This document shows, piece after piece, positions 17,061 through 25,128 of a stretch of DNA of 59,924 nucleotides; positions within the stretch are counted from its first letter, which is position 1; each line of letters opens with the position of its first letter. Where the stretch lies: contig NZ_JAHZIJ010000026.1 of assembly GCF_019443105.1 (NCBI RefSeq), positions 1-59,924 on the forward strand, in the 5' to 3' direction. The notes under the pieces are model-generated. The model did no database searches, was not told the origin of the DNA, and saw only the letters and a program-made list of their open reading frames with translations. The stretch is from Paenibacillus oenotherae (GTDB lineage Bacteria; Bacillota; Bacilli; Paenibacillales; Paenibacillaceae). Both the position numbers and the translations under genes were made by a program.

Positions 17061-17100
17061 GGGAGACTTTGAGCCTATTGGCTCGGAGTCTCCCTTTTTT
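17061..17100 (+). terminator. Leader terminator (putative attenuator) before ABC genes
   Basis: GGGAGACTTTGAGCC pairs with GGCTCGGAGTCTCCC, followed by six T. It lies between the leader peptide and the ABC gene start at 17233 rather than after an operon, so it is likely to control read-through. AAGTTTCTC at 16863-16871 could pair with GGGAGACTT and act as antiterminator if it is transcribed. Confidence 0.8.
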
Positions 17101-17232
17101 GTTGCTGGAATAATGAGTACGGCTATTGCCAGTGCAGGGCAATATGTCCGCCGCTTGCAACATCAGTTCGCTGCAGTTCTCCCATTCCGGGTGGCGAGGC
17201 TGCTTGGCTGGACTTTGAGGAGGAGAGAGAGA

Positions 17233-18981
17233 ATGAAAGTTATGCTTCGTCTAACGAAGTACTTGCGGCCCAATGCCAAGTTGGTAGCGACCGCATTCGG
17301 ATTGCTGCTGCTCGGGACCTTTATCGATTTGCTGGCGCCTTGGCTGCTGAAGGAAATCTTCGATAAGGGAATCGCGAACAAAAATATTAGCGTCATTCTG
17401 GCCTTAACGCTGTCGCTGGCTGGCATACAGGTAATCAAGAGCATCGGTATGTTCATTCAGGGACGCTCGCAAGAGCTGGTGGGGCAGAACGTCGTCTTCG
17501 CGCTGCGCAAGGATCTGTATAACCATCTGCAGCGGCTGTCCTTCAGTTATTATGACAAGGCACAGACGGGGCAGCTTATGTCGCGCATGACCGGCGATAT
17601 TGAGGCCGTCAAAAATTTTATCGGCTTCGGAGCTATTATGATGCTTCTTGGTCTGCTGACATTCATTGGAACGATAATTGTCATGTTCTTCATGCAGTGG
17701 AAGGTCACACTGATCAGCATGTCAACGATACCGCTGCTGCTGTTCGTCCTGTGGAAATTCAATCGCAAGGTTGGTCCGGCATGGGGGCAGATCCGCGAGC
17801 AGATGGGAAGGCTGACTACTACTCTCCAGGAGAATATATCGGGTATTCGAGTCGTGAAGGCATTCGCCAGGGAGCGGGAAGAGGAAGGCAAGTTCAAGGA
17901 TCGCAATGAGCAGAACTTTGAGACGAATATGCAGCGTGCAAAGCTGGAGGCGAATGCGTTTCCGCTTATGGGCTTCTACGGCGGCCTCGTCTTCTTGCTT
18001 ATGATCTGGCTCGGCGCTATATTTGTAGCCCGCGGCGAGATGACGTTGGGTACGTTCATGGCATTTCAATGGTACGTATGGGGGATTATATGGCCGCTGA
18101 ACATGCTCGGCTGGCAGATCAACATTATGCAGCAGGCCATCAAAGCAGCTCCGAGAGTGCTGGAGGTGATTGATTCCTCCGTCGAAATCGCCTCTCCTGC
18201 GGGTGGCGGTGCCGATGCCGACTCTATTGCAGGGAATGTTGTGTTCGAGGAGGTTTCCTTTCATTTTCCCGATCAGGATGCCACCAAGGACAAAGGGGTG
18301 CTTGAAGGCATTAGCCTGAAGGTTCGGCAGGGTGAAGTGGTCGCAGTGCTGGGGGCAACCGGTTCTGGCAAAAGCAGCTTGATAGCGCTGTTGTCCCGTT
18401 TCTATGATGTAAGCGGAGGAAGATTGCTCATCGATGATACGGACGTCCGCGATTATGATCTGGACGGCTTGCGCCGGAAGATCGGTATCGTTCCGCAGGA
18501 AACATTCCTGTTCTCCGCATCGATCCGCGACAATATCGCTTATGGCGCTCCGGATGCGACGCAGGAGGCGATCGAGTGGGCAGCCCGCAAAGCCCAAATC
18601 CATGCGTTCATTGAAACGATGCCGTTCGGCTATGATACGCTGATCGGCGAGCGCGGTGTCGGCCTGTCAGGGGGGCAGCGTCAGCGGGTCGCGCTGGCAC
18701 GGGCGATTCTGATGAATCCGCCCATTCTTGTGCTCGACGAGGCGACGGCAAGCGTAGATACAGCGACGGAATCGGCCATTCATGAGGAGCTGCTGGAAGT
18801 CATGAAGGGGCGTACAACATTCATTATTGCGCAGCGGCTGTCCTCTGTGAAACGGGCAGATCGCATCATCGTGCTCGACAATGGCAGAATTGTGCAGCAA
18901 GGAACACATAAGGAATTGTTCGAGGAGGATGGGTTCTTCCGCAATCTGTTCCAGATGCAGGATGCCGCTGCTGCGAGATAG
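17233..18981 (+). CDS. Heterodimeric ABC multidrug exporter, first half (BmrC/YheI-like)
   Basis: The 582-residue half-exporter has six transmembrane helices (about 20-320) and a C-terminal ATPase. Walker A is GATGSGKSS near 374, the signature LSGGQRQR near 478, Walker B ILVLDEATASVD. The switch (H-loop) histidine is replaced by glutamine in IIAQRLSS. In heterodimeric exporters such as LmrCD, one protomer carries degenerate catalytic residues of this kind, so the protein should need a partner, and the next gene supplies it. The start at 17233 follows a GAGGAGGAGAGAG ribosome binding site; the frame is open upstream through the terminator but that part is not protein-like. Confidence 0.88.
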   Translation: MKVMLRLTKYLRPNAKLVATAFGLLLLGTFIDLLAPWLLKEIFDKGIANKNISVILALTLSLAGIQVIKSIGMFIQGRSQELVGQNVVFALRKDLYNHLQRLSFSYYDKAQTGQLMSRMTGDIEAVKNFIGFGAIMMLLGLLTFIGTIIVMFFMQWKVTLISMSTIPLLLFVLWKFNRKVGPAWGQIREQMGRLTTTLQENISGIRVVKAFAREREEEGKFKDRNEQNFETNMQRAKLEANAFPLMGFYGGLVFLLMIWLGAIFVARGEMTLGTFMAFQWYVWGIIWPLNMLGWQINIMQQAIKAAPRVLEVIDSSVEIASPAGGGADADSIAGNVVFEEVSFHFPDQDATKDKGVLEGISLKVRQGEVVAVLGATGSGKSSLIALLSRFYDVSGGRLLIDDTDVRDYDLDGLRRKIGIVPQETFLFSASIRDNIAYGAPDATQEAIEWAARKAQIHAFIETMPFGYDTLIGERGVGLSGGQRQRVALARAILMNPPILVLDEATASVDTATESAIHEELLEVMKGRTTFIIAQRLSSVKRADRIIVLDNGRIVQQGTHKELFEEDGFFRNLFQMQDAAAAR

Positions 18982-19024
18982 TGCTCATATAAAGGCAAGT
19001 GTTGGTTGATTAGGAGGGATAGGC

Positions 19025-20833
19025 ATGAGTCAGGTGGAATGGGACTCCGACAACGAGCTGGAGGAGAAGCCCTTTAATAAAGCATACATGAAACGGCTGT
19101 TTCGATATTTGCTGCCGTATCGCAAGGTTCTGGCCTTTGTGGCTGTCATCGTCTTGGTTAATATGGCGCTCAGTCTCGCGGAGCCCCTGCTGCTCGGTTA
19201 TATCATCGATGAGGGGATCAGGGAAGGGAACTTTGCCGTCATACACTGGATCGGATTCAGCCTGTTGGCCATTCGGCTTGTGAGCTGGCTGCTTGGCTAT
19301 TTGCATACGCGGTTTATTAATTTTACCGGACAGCGTATTCTGTTCGACCTGAGACAGCAATTGTTCAATCATTTGCAAACGTTGTCTTTTCGTTTCTTCG
19401 ACGGCAGGCCGGCAGGCAAAATTATGTCGCGGATTACGAATGATACGAATGCGATCGGCGAGTTGATTAATGGCGGACTGATTACAATCGTAATGGAAGT
19501 TACGCATCTGTTCGGGATTGTAGCGATTCTGCTGTGGATGGATTGGCAGCTTGCGCTGCTGTCTTTTGCAACGATGCCCTTTCTTTATCTGATTGTCGTC
19601 AAGCTGCAGCCAAGAATTGAAGGCGCGTATTCGCGCTCCCGCAGGACGATGTCAGCCATTAACGGCAATCTGAATGAAACGATTCAAGGCATTCGGGTCA
19701 TCCAGGCCTTCTCCAGGCAAGGGGTGAACAACGGCAGGTTTGATACCTTGAATACGAATAACAAGCAGGCTTATATGCGGGCGGCTACACTGGAGAATAC
19801 GGTATGGCCCCTCGTAGAATTGATCGGTATGCTGGGAACCTGTATCGTCGTCTGGTTCGGTGCGATGCGAGTAATGGACGAGACGCTGACACTGGGATTT
19901 ATTATGGCTTTTATCAATTATCTATGGCGCTTCTGGGGGCCGATCAGCGCACTGTCCAAGGTATACAGCCAGCTGCTGTCGGCTATGGCCTCGGCGGAAC
20001 GGATCTTCGAGGTGCTTGACACCGAGCCTGAGGTCAAGGATCGCTCCAACGCCAAGGCAATGGATCCTATACAGGGCGAGGTTGTTTTTGACAACGTGTC
20101 CTTCCGGTACGGGGAGGACAAACCGGAAGTATTATCCGGCATCCAGCTTCATGTGAAGCCAGGGCAGCGCGTAGCTCTCGTCGGGCCGACGGGCGCGGGC
20201 AAGAGCACCATTGTTAATCTGCTGATGCGTTTCTACGATGCGACCGGGGGCAGGATTAGAATCGATGGCCAGGACGTTAAGGAAGTGACGCTGGAATCAT
20301 TGCGCAGGCAGATCGGCATTGTGCTGCAGGACTCTTTTATATTCTCAGGGACGATTGAGGAGAATTTGCGTTACGGCAATGAAGATGCCACGGACGAAGC
20401 TTTGAAGCTGGCTGCCCATCATGTTCGCATCGACCAGTTTGTGTCGCAATTTCCCGATGGATATCAGACTCAGGTGGAGGAACGCGGCTCCAAGCTGTCC
20501 GTAGGCCAGCGGCAGTTGCTTGCCTTTGGCAGGGTGCTTCTGTCCGATCCGCGAATTCTGATTCTAGACGAAGCAACGTCAAGCGTCGATACAGAGACGG
20601 AGCAGCATATTCAAGCCGCTCTGAACAAAGTGCTGGAAGGACGGACGGCCTTCATTATCGCTCACCGCTTATCAACGATCCGCGATGCCGATCTCATTCT
20701 TGTCGTTCGCGATGGACGCATCGCCGAGCAGGGCAGTCATGAGGAGCTGATGGGGCAAGATGGCGTATATAAGAAGCTGTATATGACGCAGTACGAGATG
20801 CAGCAGTCTTTGGCTGTGAAGACAGGGGCGTAA
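19025..20833 (+). CDS. Heterodimeric ABC multidrug exporter, second half (BmrD/YheH-like)
   Basis: The 602-residue protein has an acidic N-terminal extension, six transmembrane helices (about 35-330) and an ATPase with Walker A GPTGAGKS near 388, Walker B ILILDEATSSVD and an intact H-loop IIAHRLST. Its signature is LSVGQ instead of LSGGQ. That altered signature would pair with the Walker A and glutamine H-loop of the first protomer, so both changes fall in the same, degenerate site, as expected for a BmrCD-type heterodimer. It starts 43 bases after the first gene, with TTAGGAGGG before the ATG. Likely role: export of drugs or amphiphiles. Confidence 0.88.
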   Translation: MSQVEWDSDNELEEKPFNKAYMKRLFRYLLPYRKVLAFVAVIVLVNMALSLAEPLLLGYIIDEGIREGNFAVIHWIGFSLLAIRLVSWLLGYLHTRFINFTGQRILFDLRQQLFNHLQTLSFRFFDGRPAGKIMSRITNDTNAIGELINGGLITIVMEVTHLFGIVAILLWMDWQLALLSFATMPFLYLIVVKLQPRIEGAYSRSRRTMSAINGNLNETIQGIRVIQAFSRQGVNNGRFDTLNTNNKQAYMRAATLENTVWPLVELIGMLGTCIVVWFGAMRVMDETLTLGFIMAFINYLWRFWGPISALSKVYSQLLSAMASAERIFEVLDTEPEVKDRSNAKAMDPIQGEVVFDNVSFRYGEDKPEVLSGIQLHVKPGQRVALVGPTGAGKSTIVNLLMRFYDATGGRIRIDGQDVKEVTLESLRRQIGIVLQDSFIFSGTIEENLRYGNEDATDEALKLAAHHVRIDQFVSQFPDGYQTQVEERGSKLSVGQRQLLAFGRVLLSDPRILILDEATSSVDTETEQHIQAALNKVLEGRTAFIIAHRLSTIRDADLILVVRDGRIAEQGSHEELMGQDGVYKKLYMTQYEMQQSLAVKTGA

Positions 20834-20890
20834 GGTGGAGGAATGGGCTGGCGGCCTCGGAAGTTGGGGGAGAGAGTCCGAATTTGAGCA

Positions 20891-20945
20891 AAAAAAAGTA
20901 AAGCGAGTTGTCTGATATTGATAGGCTGCACTCGCTTTACTGAAT
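20891..20945. terminator. Bidirectional terminator
   Basis: GTAAAGCGAG (20898-20907) pairs with CTCGCTTTAC (20931-20940). On the minus strand it is followed by seven T (the A run at 20891-20897), so it is strong for the DUF2278 gene and weaker for the ABC operon. Confidence 0.75.
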
Positions 20946-20948
20946 TTT

Positions 20949-21644
20949 CTATCTAGCGGGAACGGCTTCTCTTTTTTTAACATCCGTATGGCTGCATGAT
21001 TCTGTAGAATGCCCTTTCTCATTCGTGCACCATGATTGCGATAAGAATGCCAAGAATATAGCCACCCATTTATCTTTAAATTGGATCAGTATTCCACCAT
21101 CTTGCCACGAACCGTTGTCACCCTTCCAACGTCCCTCGTTTCCTTGATTCATATGAACATTGTGGACACCGCGGCCGGGTTCAAAACCGAATATTTTATC
21201 AGGCTTGTTGTTTTCTGGTCCCCATTCTGATCCATAAACATAACAGATGGCTTTTTCTTTAATCGCTTTTTCAATATACTTCTGGATTTTATCATTCAAA
21301 TCATTATCCGGGCCTGATTTGTCATGCGGGAGCGGCACCATTTTGGAAGGGTCAAACAATTCCCCTCTGACATAATCCAGCGCAATATCTCTATTGTCTT
21401 TCGTGATTCTGGTAAACCCGTTGCTCATTGTAGGCAAAATGGTTATCGAGGAAGCATCATATTGTTCGTCGACCAAGTATAATACTTCAGATTCATGAGA
21501 GCTCGACATGACATTAACGGCAATTCTATAGTCAGTGTTATCTTCTCCGATCATTCTAATTTGATAATGAGGTGTGGAATTGTCGCGTTCATCCTTACCG
21601 TCGATTGCTATTCCTTTTAGAACACCATAACCTTTAATTGGCAT
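20949..21644 (-). CDS. DUF2278 (YukJ-like) protein
   Basis: The start PIKGYGVLKGIAIDG is the hallmark of DUF2278 proteins such as Bacillus YukJ. The 231-residue protein also shows YRIAVNVMSS, DYVRGELFD and, near the C-terminus, the family GIHNIHMNQGN-type motif (here GVHNVHMNQGNEG) and DGGILIQF. No signal peptide or membrane segment is visible. The function of the family is not established. AGGGGG precedes the ATG at 21644. The gene is AT-richer than its neighbours and stands between two plus-strand units, which fits acquisition as a single gene. The last 25 residues are beyond the conserved domain. Confidence 0.8.
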   Translation of the reverse strand: MPIKGYGVLKGIAIDGKDERDNSTPHYQIRMIGEDNTDYRIAVNVMSSSHESEVLYLVDEQYDASSITILPTMSNGFTRITKDNRDIALDYVRGELFDPSKMVPLPHDKSGPDNDLNDKIQKYIEKAIKEKAICYVYGSEWGPENNKPDKIFGFEPGRGVHNVHMNQGNEGRWKGDNGSWQDGGILIQFKDKWVAIFLAFLSQSWCTNEKGHSTESCSHTDVKKREAVPAR

Positions 21645-21745
21645 ACGGGTACCCCCTGTTTTTGTTTTGAATTCAAACATTAATACTGTTTCTTAGATTC
21701 GTGCGATTCATGTTAGGTAAATTATTCTGGAACTAACATTCGGGA

Positions 21746-21774
21746 TTGCAGATAGCCGGAAGCTCTGCTACAAT
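21746..21774 (+). promoter_or_regulatory. Promoter of the serS T-box leader
   Basis: TTGCAG (21746-21751) and TACAAT (21769-21774) are separated by 17 bases, a good sigma-A promoter. It would start transcription near 21781. Confidence 0.65.
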
Positions 21775-21780
21775 ACGACT

Positions 21781-22000
21781 AATAACCGCATACGCGATCA
21801 TGCCTGTGAAGAGAATCCAACTCGGAGGCGTTGCGATCGGGACTGTTCGGCTGATTCAGGCAGCAGTAGTCCTCTAAGTATTCCGGAACCGCACCGTTAC
21901 AGGCGGATCAAGAGAGTTGGCACTTGCTGCCGGCTAATTTGGGTGGCACCGCGAGCGCGCTCCTCGTCCCTTATATGGGATGGGTGAGCGCGTATTTTGT
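21781..22000 (+). ncRNA. T-box riboswitch, seryl type
   Basis: The leader holds the T-box consensus GGGTGGCACCGCG at 21941-21953, preceded by a stem III candidate (CCGC-GCGG near 21889-21906). It is followed by a terminator whose arms are GCGCGCTC (21955-21962) and GAGCGCG (21986-21992) with a T-rich tail. The base after TGG is C, which would pair with a G discriminator base, the one found in tRNA-Ser. Uncharged tRNA-Ser should stabilise the antiterminator and allow serS expression. I could not fix the specifier codon; UCC near 21816 is a candidate. Confidence 0.85.
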
Positions 22001-22025
22001 TATATACTCGGGAGGAGTGCTGACC

Positions 22026-23306
22026 ATGTTAGACATTGCTATGATCAGGCAGAGGCGGAAGGAAATTGGAGAAGCGGCTGTCCGCAAAGGACTGACCTTC
22101 GATGTAGAGGAGCTGCTTGCGGTCGATGAGCGAAGAAGAAGGGCGCTTGCAGAGACGGAGGAGCTTCGCGCTCAGCGCAATCGGGGATCGGCGGCCGTTG
22201 AACAGTTGTTAAGAGACGGACGCAGGGGCGAAGCGGACACGGAGAAGAGGATCAACGGAGAGCTGGCTGCGAAGTTGAAGGGAAAGGAAGCCGAGCTGAG
22301 GGAGCTGGAAGCAGAGTATAAGAGACTCCTGCTGCTCGTTCCGAATCTGATTTCGCCCGATACGCCGGAGGGGACATCTGATCATGATAATGTGGAAGTG
22401 ATGAAATATTTGGAGCCGCCTGTGTTCGACTTTGAACCTAGGAGTCATATTGAACTGGGAGAGACGCTTGATCTGATTGACCTCGTTCGTGGTGTCAAGA
22501 TTGGCGGAACTAGGCAGTATGTGCTTCGAAATCACGGGGTGCTGCTTCATCGCGCGGTTCAGCAGCTTGCCGCTGATATCGCCCAGGAGCAAGGCTTTAC
22601 CTTATTGGATGTTCCGATCATGGTGCGGGAGGAGACGCTTGTTGCTACCGGATTCTTCCCGGACAACCGTGAAGGAACCTATGCGATCGATGGCGAGGAC
22701 AAATGGCTGGCCGGCACATCGGAAGTGCCGCTTGTCTCATATTACAGCGGTGAAACGCTTGACTTGAGCGAGCCAGAACTGCTGGCAGCGGCAAGTGCCT
22801 GCTATCGGGGCGAGGTTGGCTCGGCAGGCCGTGATGTGCATGGCTTGTACCGAGTTCATGCCTTTGCCAAGGTGGAGCAGGTCGTTATTTGCCGAGCGGA
22901 TTTGGAGCTGGCGGAGGAGCTGTTGCAGCGGATTCTGATGAATGCCAGGACCTTTGTGGAGAAGCTGGAGCTGCCTTATCGCATCGTTGCAGTATGCGCA
23001 GGCGATATGTCGCAGAAAAATTACAAGCAGTACGATATTGAAACCTGGATGCCCAGCCGCAACAGCTATGGAGAAACGCATTCGGCATCGTCGATTCTGG
23101 ATTTCCAGGCAAGACGCGCCGGGATTCGTTATCGGGATGACGATGGACGGCTGCAATATGCCTTTACTCTGAACTGTACCATTGCCGCGAGTCCCCGCAT
23201 CCTTATTCCACTGCTTGAGAACCACCAGCTGGAGGATGGCTCGGTCTATATCCCGGAAGCGCTCAGGCCATATATGAACGGAATAAAGGAACTGCACTGC
23301 CGTTAG
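22026..23306 (+). CDS. serS: Seryl-tRNA synthetase, divergent T-box-controlled form
   Basis: The 426-residue protein has the N-terminal coiled-coil arm (about 35-105) and a class II catalytic core. Motif 2 reads CYRGEVGSAGRD-HGLYR, and the serine-pocket AGTSEVPL is kept. Motif 3 is unusual: TLNCTIAASPRILIPLLEN (near 381-399) replaces the common TLNGSGLAVGRTLVAILEN, and GETHSASSILDFQARR replaces the usual EISSCSNCTDFQARR type. Key arginines are retained, so it should be active. Such variants often accompany a standard serS elsewhere and can tolerate seryl-tRNA synthetase inhibitors; that is inference. It is preceded by a T-box and GGGAGGAG, and is monocistronic. Confidence 0.88.
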   Translation: MLDIAMIRQRRKEIGEAAVRKGLTFDVEELLAVDERRRRALAETEELRAQRNRGSAAVEQLLRDGRRGEADTEKRINGELAAKLKGKEAELRELEAEYKRLLLLVPNLISPDTPEGTSDHDNVEVMKYLEPPVFDFEPRSHIELGETLDLIDLVRGVKIGGTRQYVLRNHGVLLHRAVQQLAADIAQEQGFTLLDVPIMVREETLVATGFFPDNREGTYAIDGEDKWLAGTSEVPLVSYYSGETLDLSEPELLAAASACYRGEVGSAGRDVHGLYRVHAFAKVEQVVICRADLELAEELLQRILMNARTFVEKLELPYRIVAVCAGDMSQKNYKQYDIETWMPSRNSYGETHSASSILDFQARRAGIRYRDDDGRLQYAFTLNCTIAASPRILIPLLENHQLEDGSVYIPEALRPYMNGIKELHCR

Positions 23307-23460
23307 GGGGCTTGTATTAGAGGCTGCTCCATAAGATTTTCTATCTTTGGGGGCAGTGAATGACTTCATGATTCGGTATCGCTCTATATGTATCTCCCAG
23401 CTCTGGCGTGGCGCTGCATGACGGTGGTTGGCCACTGCGGAGCAGTGAAGTAAGGTGCAG

Positions 23461-23560
23461 TGAAGTGCAGTGAAGTGCAGTGAAGTGCAGTGAAATGCAG
23501 TGAAGTGCAGTGAAGTGCAGTGAAATGCAGTGAAGTGCAGTGAAATGCAGTGAAGTGCAG
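23461..23560 (+). repeat. Ten-unit tandem array of a 10-bp repeat
   Basis: Ten exact 10-bp units (TGAAGTGCAG, with A for G at position 5 in units 4, 7 and 9) run without a break and join directly to repeat copy 3. Degenerate units extend left to about 23443. There are no spacers, so it is not a CRISPR. The length period near one DNA turn would phase any bound protein on one face. Confidence 0.9.
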
Positions 23561-23755
23561 GAAGCCTGCGAAAGTGCATGAATTTCGGTTAAAAGTACCC
23601 TTACGAGGTGAAATACCTGCGTTGGAGCAGGAATAATTGACCGAATGGACCCACTAGAGCCAATTACGGCGAAATGCCTGCACTGTGGCAGGCATTTCGC
23701 ATTTAGCAGGCTGGAACGAGAGAAAAGCTGCATTTACGCAGGCATGTTCGTCGTC
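23561..23755 (+). repeat. Dispersed intergenic structured repeat, copy 3
   Basis: The element starts with the CCTGCGA-N4-GCATGAATTT module (23565-23585). The second module has turned into a small hairpin (CCTGC, GCAGG near 23616-23631). The main hairpin GGCGAAATGCCTGC (from 23668) with GCAGGCATTTCGC (to 23700) has a fully paired lower stem; here G76 pairs C93 where the other copies have a mismatch. The part after the hairpin is divergent. The whole gap 23307-24122 holds this element, the 10-bp array, the long hairpin at 23782 and no gene. Confidence 0.8.
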
Positions 23756-23781
23756 TAATAAACCACGTCTTAAACAAAATT

Positions 23782-23874
23782 GAAGCCTCCACACCTCATT
23801 GACTCAGGAAGAAATGCAGCCCAATTGTTAGACACCGTCCAACAGTTGGTCTGCATTTCAGAATTGGAGGCTTC
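23782..23874 (+). repeat. Long three-tier hairpin (93 nt), possible mobile-element remnant or structured RNA
   Basis: GAAGCCTCCA (23782-23791) pairs with TGGAGGCTTC (23865-23874). GAAATGCAG (23811-23819) pairs with CTGCATTTC (23851-23859). CCAATTGTT (23821-23829) pairs with AACAGTTGG (23841-23849). TTTATAAG follows. A nearby TTCGGACAGCCCC (about 23911-23923) resembles the outer end of some insertion sequences, so this could be a MITE fragment. Confidence 0.6.
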
Positions 23875-24122
23875 TTTATAAGATTTGGGGGTGTGTTTTC
23901 GACATTCGTTTTCGGACAGCCCCTAAATTTTTAGTCACGCCAGTACCATTTTCTCATAGGTCAGCGGCAGCGCGGATGACCGCGAGCAGTCCATACTCCA
24001 TCAATATATTACAATTGAACTGTCAAAAATGAGTCTAGCCTTTTCTTTTATCAACGGGTATACTTTGGTTTATGTAATTACATTTCATACCATTAATGCG
24101 AAATAGAGAGGGGTATCAGGAA

Positions 24123-25079
24123 ATGAGCTTGGAATCGGTACATAGATTGGCGGACCAGATCCGGTCGAATGTCAGTAAAGTAATCGTAGGGAAAGAAGAT
24201 ATAATCGACAAGCTGCTTATAGCTATCATTGCCTCCGGCCACGTCCTGCTTGAGGATGTTCCGGGCACTGGAAAGACGCTTATAGCGAAAGCGCTGTCAA
24301 AATCACTTGATTGTTCATTTAAGCGCATACAATTTACGCCCGACCTGCTGCCTTCCGACCTTACCGGCATTCATTTCTATAATCAGAAGCTGTCGGAATT
24401 TGAATTCCGTCCAGGGCCTTTATTTACGAACATTGTGCTTGCAGATGAGATCAACCGGGCAACCCCGCGTACCCAATCCAGTCTGCTGGAATGTATGGAA
24501 GAGCGCCAGGTGACGATTGACGGGACAACGCATGGGCTGGCGAAGCCTTTTCTCGTCATCGCTACGCAAAATCCGGTCGAGCAGCAGGGAACGTTCCCTC
24601 TGCCGGAGGCGCAGCTAGACCGTTTCCTGTTCAAGATCAAGATGGGCTACCCTTCCTCGGAAGAGGGGCTCCATATTATGAAGCGTTTCATGTCGGATAA
24701 TCCGCTTGAACAGCTCCAGCCCGTTGCGAATGCTGCGGATATCGCGGAAGCGCAGAAGGCCGTTCTCCAAATTCAAGTGAGCGAGGATCTGCTTCGCTAC
24801 ATACTCGCCATTGTAGAGGCGACGCGCACACATCCGGATGCCGCACTAGGCGTAAGTCCGCGCGGGAGCCAGGCGCTGCTTCGCTCATGCCAGGTATACG
24901 CAGCGCTGCAGGGCCGCGATTATGTCATACCTGATGACGTGAAAGCAATGGTTGTGCCCGCTCTCGCTCACCGTATCACGCTTCGCAGCTCGCAGCGGCT
25001 TAGGTCGGATGCGGCAGAGAGCCTGCTGGAATCTGTCATGCGGTCGGTGGAGGTTCCTGCCGATGCCCCTCTGAGATAA
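24123..25079 (+). CDS. MoxR-family AAA+ ATPase
   Basis: The 318-residue ATPase has Walker A VPGTGKT (46-52), the MoxR segment FKRIQFTPDLLPSDLTG, the RPGPLFTNIVLADEINRA Walker B region near 100-115, and the sensor-1 ATQNP with EQQGTFPLPEAQLDRF. MoxR proteins act as chaperones that mature or assemble partner complexes, commonly encoded with DUF58 proteins, as here. The ATG at 24123 follows a GAGAGGGG stretch; an upstream ATG at 24096 has no ribosome binding site. First gene of a MoxR-DUF58-membrane protein operon. Confidence 0.88.
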   Translation: MSLESVHRLADQIRSNVSKVIVGKEDIIDKLLIAIIASGHVLLEDVPGTGKTLIAKALSKSLDCSFKRIQFTPDLLPSDLTGIHFYNQKLSEFEFRPGPLFTNIVLADEINRATPRTQSSLLECMEERQVTIDGTTHGLAKPFLVIATQNPVEQQGTFPLPEAQLDRFLFKIKMGYPSSEEGLHIMKRFMSDNPLEQLQPVANAADIAEAQKAVLQIQVSEDLLRYILAIVEATRTHPDAALGVSPRGSQALLRSCQVYAALQGRDYVIPDDVKAMVVPALAHRITLRSSQRLRSDAAESLLESVMRSVEVPADAPLR

Positions 25080-25128
25080 ACCTGTCATCGATCAGAAGTC
25101 TGATGAGAGAAAGGAGAGGGAGCGATTC

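Noticed and set aside
17050-17232. Upstream extension of the first ABC gene
   Set aside because: The frame is open but would translate the terminator hairpin; the residues before 17233 do not resemble the family and a strong ribosome binding site precedes 17233.
17722-18603. 293-codon open frame antisense to the first ABC gene
   Set aside because: It is a shadow of the ABC transporter coding sequence and matches no family.
23461-23560. Repeat array considered as a CRISPR
   Set aside because: Units are only 10 bp and contiguous; there are no spacers and no cas genes nearby.
22737-23579. Long minus-strand open frame with repeated HFTALHC-like peptide
   Set aside because: The frame is created by the 10-bp tandem array and by antisense of serS; the peptide is low-complexity repeat translation with no ribosome binding site.
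23319-23923. Possible intact insertion sequence between serS and moxR
   Set aside because: IS-like ends are seen (GAGGCTGCTCCATAAG, TTCGGACAGCCCC) but they do not form matching inverted repeats and no transposase frame lies between them.
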